Shown: piece by piece, positions 1 through 5,089 of the stretch
Numbering within the stretch: position 1 is the stretch's first letter
Layout of the letters: every line of letters begins with the position of its first letter
NCBI GenBank assembly: GCA_964563105.1
Contig: CAZLXM010000114.1
Coordinates: 1 to 10,492, forward strand
Source of the DNA: CAYVTV01 sp964563105
GTDB taxonomy: Bacteria; Bacteroidota; Bacteroidia; Bacteroidales; GCA-2748055
DNA length: 10,492 nucleotides
Reading direction: 5' to 3'
Position numbers and translations under genes: made by a program
Notes under the pieces: generated by a model
Seen by the model: the letters and a program-made list of their open reading frames with translations, nothing else
Database searches by the model: none
Told to the model about the DNA's origin: nothing

Positions 1-36
1 GGAAATAACATTGGTGTCGATTAAATACTGTTCCAT
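1..36 (-). CDS. PIN-domain (VapC-type) toxin, N-terminal 12 codons only
   Basis: On the minus strand an ATG at 36 opens a frame that stays open to the window edge and reads MEQYLIDTNVIS. The 'hydrophobic-IDTNVI/LS' opening is the hallmark of PIN-domain ribonuclease toxins, where the Asp (residue 7 here) is the first of the acidic Mg2+-binding residues. The ATG lies inside the last codons of the preceding antitoxin gene in another frame (overlap 21-36), which is the usual arrangement of a VapBC-type operon and implies translational coupling. Family knowledge: such toxins cleave RNA and are held inactive by the cognate antitoxin. The rest of the toxin, including the other acidic residues, lies outside the window, so integrity cannot be judged. 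Confidence 0.75.
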   Translation of the reverse strand, partial: MEQYLIDTNVIS

Positions 37-236
37 TCGTTGCGCATCTGGTTTATATGGTCATTTAATTGCTGTCCTTCTTCTTTGGTAATAAAGCCCT
101 TGTATTTATCGGATAATTTGGTTTTAAAGGGCTCAATATTTTCTTTTAAAACCTTTATCAGTCGCAATTCTTCCAGTTCGTGCAGAATTCCTATGGCCTT
201 CTTGTTGGTTAATTGAATAAGCATAGTATTTTTCAT
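21..236 (-). CDS. Small antitoxin of a PIN-toxin pair (71 aa)
   Basis: The 71-residue protein is charged, soluble and has no membrane segment. It opens with a short beta-like stretch (MLIQLTNKKA, residues 5-14), followed by a helical region rich in Leu, Glu and Lys (ILHELEELRLIKVL) and a C-terminal charged tail ending NEWNSI. This resembles the short antitoxins that precede PIN toxins in Bacteroidota: an N-terminal DNA-binding or dimerisation part and a C-terminal toxin-wrapping tail. The strongest support is context, because the next gene begins within its last codons and has a clear PIN N-terminus. The start is ATG at 236; an alternative ATG four codons later (224) is possible. Its expected roles are neutralising the toxin and repressing the operon; neither is demonstrated here. 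The family is assigned by context and general resemblance. Confidence 0.7.
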   Translation of the reverse strand: MKNTMLIQLTNKKAIGILHELEELRLIKVLKENIEPFKTKLSDKYKGFITKEEGQQLNDHINQMRNEWNSI

Positions 237-692
237 ATCCTTACTTATTAGGCGTGTAACAATGTCTGAATTTTAGTTTTGTCATAGCTCCGGTATTGGG
301 CTTTGTCTATTTCCTTTCGTATCGGTTTAACTTAGTAAAATGTACTTCAATAAATTTTGCCGGATCGTTTTACGAAATTCCTTTTCACTTTCTAAGCTAC
401 TTTTATCTTTTTGTAAAATTAGCATAAAAGTTAAGTGTTAGCAATTTAATTTAAATAAGATAGCAAAAAAGTAGATTTATTAGCTTGTTTAATTAGATTA
501 GTTTGCTGATTTTACTAATGAAACTTTAAATGTGTTTTTTAAAAAATATTCTCATAGACGATAAAGCCATCTGAAATAATAGACTGAAGGCCTTATATAT
601 TACGGGTTACGCCAAAGCCCCATGTTCGGAGAATCCCTCTACCACCTGCGCCTTGAAGAGGCAATATTAATTTGAGCTTTTAAAAAGAAATT
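237..692. other. AT-rich gap with no convincing intact gene
   Basis: No complete gene is convincing here. On the minus strand a 32-codon ORF (327-425, ATG at 425, starting MLILQKDKSS) is followed in other frames by short coding-looking stretches up to about 245. This is consistent with, but does not prove, a small frameshifted gene upstream of the antitoxin. Around 600-680 a more GC-balanced patch differs in composition from its surroundings and may be the edge of an older insertion. No tRNA, CRISPR or long repeat was found by eye. Confidence 0.4.
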
Positions 693-703
693 TTGTATCC
701 TTG
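671..703 (+). promoter_or_regulatory. Possible Bacteroidetes-type promoter (-33 TTTG, -7 TATCCTTG)
   Basis: TTTG at 671-674 is followed after 21 nt by TATCCTTG at 696-703, which matches the Bacteroidota -7 consensus TAnnTTTG at five of the six fixed positions. The spacing is within the usual range. If it is a real promoter, it overlaps the first codons of the TTG-started version of the plus-strand ORF at 693, so that ORF would have to start further in (for example ATG at 810). It could equally be a relic promoter of a lost insertion element. Confidence 0.35.
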
Positions 704-1034
704 CGATAACCTAAACGATTATAATTTTTATGAATTATTTGAAATCTATTTTTCTGATGAAACAGAATTAATTCATCGAATCACCGGAATATCGGGAGAT
801 CATAATGGAATGCAACCGGCACAAAAGGACTCGGCCAGGATGAAAGAATGGGATGTTAAACACATTAAGCAGTCATTTGGAAAAATAAAGGAAATGGAGA
901 GTCTGGAATGCAGAGAACCCGGAAACCCATGGATATTGGAATATAATATGGATGGGGAAAACAAACGGTTTATCATATCACATTACTGTGCACGGAGAAA
1001 AAGAGAATTAAAGCCCTTAATTTTATTTGTTTAA
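693..1034 (+). CDS. Hypothetical protein, unrecognised, possibly a gene remnant
   Basis: I do not recognise this 113-codon ORF. It is the only long plus-strand frame in the left third that does not lie opposite a clear gene. The composition is protein-like (mixed charged and aromatic residues, for example DNLNDYNFYELFEIYFSDE near the N-terminus and NPWILEYNMDGENKRFII near residues 78-95), without signal peptide or membrane segment. The frame opens with a TTG directly after an in-frame stop at 681-683, and the first ATG in frame is at 810 (residue 40), so either the start is non-standard or the 5' end is lost. The C-terminal stretch ARRKRELKPLILFV faintly recalls the end of small RelE/HigB-like toxins, but I see no conserved residues to support that. 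It may be a decayed gene in the eroded region between two toxin-antitoxin relics. Confidence 0.35.
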   Translation: MYPCDNLNDYNFYELFEIYFSDETELIHRITGISGDHNGMQPAQKDSARMKEWDVKHIKQSFGKIKEMESLECREPGNPWILEYNMDGENKRFIISHYCARRKRELKPLILFV

Positions 1035-1367
1035 GGCATTGATGGCCCCGGCAGGAATTATTTTGGCAAGTGGTGTTTCCATAAGTATGGGGTTTGTGAA
1101 GTAAATAGATTAAATGGTTTTCAGAATTTTCCAACGGGTTATAGTTCGTTTTTTCAATGCCTGCCTGTTTAAGGATAGGATAAAGAGTTCCGGCAGCAAT
1201 GTTTAGATGATCTGATAAGGAAAAATTGGACAATTACCTGTCCATAAGAAAATAAAAAGAGTCTAGGATCACTCCGGGGCTTTTTTATTTTAAGGCTCCT
1301 GTTTTCCGGATAGATTTTTCGTCAAAATTATAACACACATAAATACAGCCAGTTATTAATTTATTAT
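1035..1367. other. Eroded gap with short minus-strand coding-like remnants
   Basis: No intact gene is seen. On the minus strand two adjacent frames look protein-like: roughly 1233 to 1110 (containing LNIAAGTLYPILKQAG), and, after an apparent one-base shift, about 1110 to 1032, ending METPLAKIIPAGAINALNK and a stop. Joined, they could be the last ~75 residues of a lost gene, but I cannot name a family. At 1260-1297 a weak GAGT/ACTC hairpin followed by a T run might be a relic terminator. Confidence 0.3.
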
Positions 1368-1398
1368 TTTGAAATATGGGTGTCCCGTGGTATCTTTG
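1368..1398 (+). promoter_or_regulatory. Consensus Bacteroidetes promoter of the IS transposase remnant
   Basis: TTTG at 1368-1371, a 19-nt spacer and TATCTTTG at 1391-1398 match the Bacteroidota housekeeping promoter consensus (TTTG / TAnnTTTG) exactly. The ATG of the transposase remnant follows at 1403, only four bases after the -7 element. Any transcript from here would therefore be nearly or fully leaderless with respect to that ATG. Transcription would run rightward, antisense to the AbiEi-like remnant. Confidence 0.65.
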
Positions 1399-1402
1399 AC
1401 AT

Positions 1403-1543
1403 ATGTTCGTTCGAAAGAAGAAAAATCGAAGTGGAAGTATAAGCATTCAGATTATCAAAAAGATAAATGGGATCAATTAAGTTATTAAGACCATTGGCTG
1501 CTCTAAAGATCCCGATGATATAAATCGATTGTTTCAAATTGGT
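1403..1543 (+). pseudogene. N-terminal fragment of an IS transposase (IS1634/IS4-superfamily-like)
   Basis: The frame from ATG 1403 begins MFVRKKKNRSGSISIQII and continues, in the same frame after a TAA at 1478-1480, with VIKTIGCSKDPDDINRLFQIG. An MF(V/I)RxKKxRSG opening, a beta-strand, then 'KTIGxSxD' and a helix is the typical N-terminus of IS1634-like DDE transposases common in Bacteroidota. The stop replaces what is normally a coding position just before the VxKTIG motif, so this is a nonsense mutation rather than a frameshift. After about 47 codons the similarity is lost, and the catalytic DDE part (several hundred residues in the family) is absent. The element is therefore dead and deleted at its 3' side. 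Family assignment is from memory of the N-terminal pattern, with no search. Confidence 0.6.
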
Positions 1544-1715
1544 TTATATGAGCTTCCTCGTGTTTATGGTGCTACCTTGTTTGATAATACATCCTGTATT
1601 TTATTTTCAACGCAGTAGTTCAGAATTCCGGGCAAATACTTACATGGTTGATCAGAATAGCCGGAATCGGTGGTCAGTATGGCCGGAATTTACATTAATC
1701 ATAAAATCAAAATTT

Positions 1716-1740
1716 CGTCAACAAACAGTAGTTATTGACG
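1716..1740 (-). terminator. Weak hairpin after the AbiEi-like remnant
   Basis: CGTCAA (1716-1721) and TTGACG (1735-1740) are perfect inverted repeats around a 13-nt loop that includes the stop codon of the minus-strand AbiEi-like frame. Read on the minus strand the hairpin is followed by AAATTTTGATTTT. The stem is only 6 bp and the loop is long, so this is a weak terminator candidate. Confidence 0.2.
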
Positions 1741-2013
1741 ATTTATAGTTTTAAAAACAGTCTCTATTTCTTCCTTTTTATGTTTACGTCCGGCATATCG
1801 CAACATTGTTTGCCTATTGATTGTAAATTTTTCAAATGCCGCCCTGTAAATCCTATATATCTCGTGTCCCTGAAACGAAATAAATTCCTTATCCGCACAT
1901 AAATCTACAAGCATTTTTTCAAGAGTCGTAATGTAAGTGTTACCGACTTTTCGGATAGGAGAATCAGTGACTAAAGGACGCACAAAAATGCTACTGTCAA
2001 ATTCAAATATAGT
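1732..2013 (-). pseudogene. C-terminal part of an AbiEi-like (DUF6577-type) antitoxin
   Basis: The protein stretch FVRPLVTDSPIRKV, then TLEKMLVDLCADKEF, ISFQGHEIYRIYRAAFEKF and TINRQTMLRYAGRKHKKEE matches the C-terminal domain of AbiEi-like type IV antitoxins of Bacteroidota: an 'RPLV..P' strand, the 'TLEKxLVDl' helix, the 'QGxExxxIf..af.kytIn' helix and the 'LLRYAxRR' helix. Family members are about 200 residues and carry an N-terminal winged-helix DNA-binding domain. Here the frame is closed by a stop at 2014-2016, leaving at most 94 residues. A GTG at 1983 is the only obvious start, so the winged helix is missing and the gene is probably a 5'-truncated pseudogene. No AbiEii nucleotidyltransferase toxin is recognisable on its downstream side, where the transposase remnant lies. 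Confidence 0.6.
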
Positions 2014-2167
2014 TTAATCCCTAACTGTCAGATTAAGTCTTGACTATTACAATTTAAAAGAAAAGCTCCGGAATTTGTCCTGGACATTTGATTTATACAT
2101 TCTCGCCCCAAGGGCTTCACTTTTACTTTAAAGAAGTTCTCGCTCTTTTAAAAGCTAAATTATCTTA

Positions 2168-2200
2168 TGTATATAGCTGATATACAATATGTTTGTATAT
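2168..2200. repeat. Overlapping alternative inverted repeats downstream of the DUF1593 gene
   Basis: GTATAT (2169-2174) can pair with ATATAC (2180-2185) around a 5-nt loop. The longer ATATACAA (2180-2187) can instead pair perfectly with TTGTATAT (2193-2200) around TATGT. The two stems share the middle segment and are mutually exclusive. The site lies 58 bases beyond the DUF1593 stop in the direction of transcription. There is no T-run directly after either stem on the minus strand, so it is more likely a 3'-end or RNA-stability hairpin than a standard intrinsic terminator. Confidence 0.35.
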
Positions 2201-2257
2201 TCAAAAAATTGTATTGACTTTGAACCTGAGTTACATATAAACAAAATGCAGACAACA

Positions 2258-3553
2258 CTATTCATTGTTAAGCCAATTCCATCGTTTAGCCCAGTCTGAC
2301 AATATTTCGTTTTTCCATTTATAAACGGTGTTCCCCCCCTGAAGATCCCCGAAATAAAATTCTGTACTACTTTTATCGCTGTACCAGTTATTTCCAGGTT
2401 TATAATCTTTTTTGTTTTTTTTGCCTGGCCAATGATTATAAATAACAATCTGACCTTTTTTATCATTCAATCCCGGAATTTCAGATGTGAATTTATAGCT
2501 CAATGTCTCCGCCTTCTTGGGAATGTATCTGATTGAATAAATTCCTTTACCCAGATAATAACCAGGCCATTTCTGTATGCTTTTTCCATATGGAACTTCC
2601 ATCCAAAAGCAGATAGAATCACTATCAATATAAATCTTAGGGCCTTTCAGCCTGAATTCAATAATTGAGCAAAATGCCACACTGTCTTTTGTTGTCGTTG
2701 TACGTTTATATATGATTCTTGGACTATATTTTAATTTTTCAAAACTGCCTCCCCAGCTTTCCCTGTAAGGATCATCCGGATCACCATCCATCATATAAAG
2801 CACGGAAGGTGTATCACCCATCTTTATTTCGCCATTGTAATAGTTTTTAAAATCTTTGCCTAAATGGCTTCCTGATTTTATGTATTTATCGTAATAATTT
2901 GAACTTATAACACTATCAGCTACTTTATTATTGGAAAACAAACCGTAATAGGATGAGTTTACTTCAATAAACCAAAGTTCGGGGAAATTGGCTACTATAT
3001 ATGCATAACTATTTGCACTCCACTTTTTGTTTGGCCCTCCAATCCAATAAACACGTATATTTTTTTGAATCTCCGGAGCATCATGTAAGGCTTGAGCTAA
3101 ATCCTCTAAACCTCCCCAACATAAAATCCATAATGGCTGCGAACTTTCTTTTTTAGCACATCTTATGATCCATTCAGACCCTTCCGTTGGCTTTGTATAA
3201 CCAATAAAAGGAGCATTTCCCTGTTGTCCTTGCTTGGTGATTGATCGGAGATATTCCGGTGACGGGAAATTATTATGATATCTTTGAAGTTTTGGCAGAT
3301 CCTTTTCATAAAGGCCTATCATCCGCAAAATCTCCTGTTTGGTCCCATTTCCATAAGATGGAGAAGAAATCAAACCTTCAATTTCAAATCTTTCACCATA
3401 CATAAGCAAATGTGTCATTGACTGGTTGTCATCAGGATCAGTTCCTCCAATATCAGTGCTTATTAATATTCTTGGTTTAACAGGAACTGGTTTTTGTGCT
3501 GAAATTATCAATGCAAAAAAACAGAAAGCTAAAACCAAAATTTTCTTAGTCAT
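2258..3553 (-). CDS. Secreted DUF1593 protein with nucleoside-hydrolase-like fold (431 aa)
   Basis: Residues 1-20 form a signal peptide (KK followed by a hydrophobic core, ending SAQ), so the protein is exported. The N-terminal domain (about 27-270) carries ILISTDIGGTDPDDNQSM at 29-46, the DUF1593 version of the aspartate-rich Ca2+/substrate site of nucleoside hydrolases. It also has the conserved LWILCWGGLEDLAQAL (141-156), YWIGGPN (169-175) and MDGDPDDPYRESWGG (255-269) segments. The C-terminal part (about 290-431) resembles the beta-rich C-terminal domain of the same family (Sde182-like, annotated as cellulose-binding) and ends in a Trp-rich KWKNEILSDWAKRWNWL. The length is normal. Family members are presumed to hydrolyse glycosidic or N-ribosyl-type bonds, but the substrate is unknown. 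It fits the carbohydrate-enzyme context yet sits behind an unrelated transporter with a 238-base spacer, so it probably has its own promoter. Confidence 0.85.
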   Translation of the reverse strand: MTKKILVLAFCFFALIISAQKPVPVKPRILISTDIGGTDPDDNQSMTHLLMYGERFEIEGLISSPSYGNGTKQEILRMIGLYEKDLPKLQRYHNNFPSPEYLRSITKQGQQGNAPFIGYTKPTEGSEWIIRCAKKESSQPLWILCWGGLEDLAQALHDAPEIQKNIRVYWIGGPNKKWSANSYAYIVANFPELWFIEVNSSYYGLFSNNKVADSVISSNYYDKYIKSGSHLGKDFKNYYNGEIKMGDTPSVLYMMDGDPDDPYRESWGGSFEKLKYSPRIIYKRTTTTKDSVAFCSIIEFRLKGPKIYIDSDSICFWMEVPYGKSIQKWPGYYLGKGIYSIRYIPKKAETLSYKFTSEIPGLNDKKGQIVIYNHWPGKKNKKDYKPGNNWYSDKSSTEFYFGDLQGGNTVYKWKNEILSDWAKRWNWLNNE

Positions 3554-3629
3554 TATTCAATGATTAAAAATTATTACATTATGGAAAATATTACATTTTT
3601 GATTTACACTAATTAATACTAAAAAATAT

Positions 3630-3660
3630 ATTAATCTTCAAAGCTTTAACTTTGATTAAT
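3630..3660 (-). terminator. AT-rich hairpin with T-run between exchanger and DUF1593 genes
   Basis: TTAATC (3631-3636) plus AAAG (3640-3643) pair with CTTT (3650-3653) plus GATTAA (3654-3659) around a 6-nt loop, with a 3-nt bulge and an extra A-T pair at 3630/3660. On the minus strand the stem is followed by ATATTTTTT. This fits a weak intrinsic terminator about 130 bases after the exchanger gene, separating it from DUF1593. An operator role is an alternative. Confidence 0.35.
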
Positions 3661-3791
3661 TTTAACAAATCAATAAAAACTTAATTTTCTTAAAGGTTTA
3701 TAAAAACATTTACTTAAAATCTCATTTCCTGCATTTTATTATAGGAATATACAATTTATTTTAATTTATCGGCCAAAATTTATTCTTTCAA

Positions 3792-4745
3792 TTATACTTC
3801 ATTAGTTATCAGGAATATAGTATATCCTGTGTATATTAACAGCAGGATAGCGGCTTCCCATCTGTCCAGTTTCTTTTTCTTTCCTGAAAACATTGCAAGG
3901 AATAATAAAAAAGTTCCGAAGCCCAGAATATATAAATCTTTGTTGAAATTAATATTAAAATCGAGCGGGTTTACTAAAGCACTTACTCCCAGAATAAAGA
4001 AAATATTAAAAATGTTTGAACCAATTATATTTCCAATGGCAATATCATTGTTTTTTTTAATAGCTGCAACAACTGAAGTGGCTAATTCAGGGAGAGATGT
4101 TCCGGCAGCAACAATGGTTAATCCAATTATTTTTTGACTGACCCCTAAAGTTTCGGCTATTTTTACGGAATTTAAAGCTACAAGCCTTCCTCCTGTAATT
4201 AAGAGTGACAAGCCAAGAATGATAAATAAATATATTTTAAGCTTTGAAAATGTTTTTTTATTTACGTCAACAGTTATAATTTCAGTTTTCAATTGCAAAA
4301 ACACATAATACAGGAAAAAGCTGAAGAATATTAACAGAATGATACCATCAATTCTTGACAGAATTTCGTTTTTTGAAAAAATATTATTGGAAAGAATAAA
4401 AAGTACTACTACAGCGAGAAAAGAAAGAGGTATTTCTTTCCAAACAGTAGCTGATTGAACTGTTAATGGTGTAATTAATCCTGCAATTCCAAGTATTGCA
4501 AATAAGTTAAAAATGTTACTCCCTATTATATTGCCAAATGCAATTTCCGGATGCGATTGATAGGCAGCAAAAGTATTAACAACAAATTCAGGCATTGATG
4601 TGCCAAAGGCAACGATTGTCAAACCAATTGCTAATTCTGATACTTTATATTTTCTGGCTAATGCCGATGCACCATCTACCAGCCAGTCTGCCCCTATAAT
4701 TAAAATGGCAAATCCAAATATCAAAATTAGAATTTCAATTATCAT
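3792..4745 (-). CDS. yrbG: CaCA-family Na+/Ca2+ exchanger, YrbG-like (317 aa)
   Basis: An inner-membrane cation antiporter. The protein is almost entirely hydrophobic with about ten membrane segments in two inverted halves. Each half has the alpha-repeat signature: G48TSMPE53 followed by G71NIIGSN77, and G215TSLPE220 followed by G238NIIGSN244. The Glu in each GTS(M/L)PE motif and the Asn and Ser of GNIIGSN are the Ca2+/Na+ ligands known from CaCA structures; all are present. The halves are joined by a short charged loop near residues 155-170. The length (317) is normal for the bacterial YrbG/MJ0091 type. It presumably expels Ca2+ using the Na+ gradient. It has no obvious tie to the surrounding hydrolases and is flanked by long AT-rich spacers (344 and 238 bases), suggesting its own transcript. 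The symbol indicates family; orthology with E. coli yrbG is not tested. Confidence 0.93.
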   Translation of the reverse strand: MIIEILILIFGFAILIIGADWLVDGASALARKYKVSELAIGLTIVAFGTSMPEFVVNTFAAYQSHPEIAFGNIIGSNIFNLFAILGIAGLITPLTVQSATVWKEIPLSFLAVVVLFILSNNIFSKNEILSRIDGIILLIFFSFFLYYVFLQLKTEIITVDVNKKTFSKLKIYLFIILGLSLLITGGRLVALNSVKIAETLGVSQKIIGLTIVAAGTSLPELATSVVAAIKKNNDIAIGNIIGSNIFNIFFILGVSALVNPLDFNINFNKDLYILGFGTFLLFLAMFSGKKKKLDRWEAAILLLIYTGYTIFLITNEV

Positions 4746-5089
4746 ATTATTTTTTTTGTTTAACCTGGCATCCGGCGAAAATAATATATTTTTTGTTTAA
4801 TTCTTTTTTATAAAAAAGAGTAAGGTAATGGATTTTTCTTTGCCCAAAATGTAGTTAACTATCTGAATGACGTTCTGACGAAAGATGGCTTAGTCAAGTT
4901 CAGCTTCCCGGGTGTAATAATATTCACTTATTAGCTTTCATGGGATTGAATTAATTTAAATACAACAGATCTTCATGTTATTGTTTTCATAAATGATATT
5001 TACAAAATATATTGTGCTGATGTAAGTCAGGTTTTCCAACAATAATTTTTTGATTTCATCTTTAATAATTAGTAAACTACTGAACCGGG
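4746..5089. other. Intergenic spacer between GH3 and exchanger genes
   Basis: No gene, RNA or strong repeat is recognised. On the plus strand about 34 open codons (roughly 4827-4930, containing NYLNDVLTKDGLVKFSFPG) look protein-like but have no start, and the minus strand is closed, so I do not call it. On the minus strand TACATTTTG (plus-strand 4846-4854) is a loose -7 candidate for the exchanger. A 4-bp hairpin (AGTA/TACT near 5071-5081) after the GH3 stop is too weak to call a terminator. Confidence 0.4.

Noticed and set aside
600..660. A patch resembling a tRNA T-arm and 3' end (GTTCGGAGAATCCCTCTACC), as might mark an attachment site
   Set aside because: The T-loop is interrupted by extra bases and no D-arm, anticodon arm or acceptor stem can be folded upstream; too weak to call a tRNA remnant or att site.
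973..1233. Minus-strand ORF whose GTLYPILK segment recalls PadR-family regulators
   Set aside because: Only a few residues fit, the start is a TTG, and the downstream part looks better in another frame; kept only as an unnamed coding remnant in the gap entry.
1539..1748. Plus-strand 69-codon ORF after the transposase stub
   Set aside because: It opens out of frame with the transposase, has no recognisable motif and runs into the end of the AbiEi-like gene on the other strand; probably chance, or scrambled remnant.
1380..1875. Possible IS terminal inverted repeats (TGTCCC at 1381 and at 1866)
   Set aside because: The two copies are in the same orientation, only six bases long, and the second lies inside the AbiEi-like frame; not element ends.
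2155..2466. Minus-strand 103-codon ORF overlapping the DUF1593 3' end
   Set aside because: It is a shadow frame of the DUF1593 gene plus AT-rich spacer, with no family features.
4827..4930. Protein-like open frame on the plus strand in the spacer between GH3 and exchanger
   Set aside because: No start codon, only about 34 codons, no motif, and no support from neighbours.
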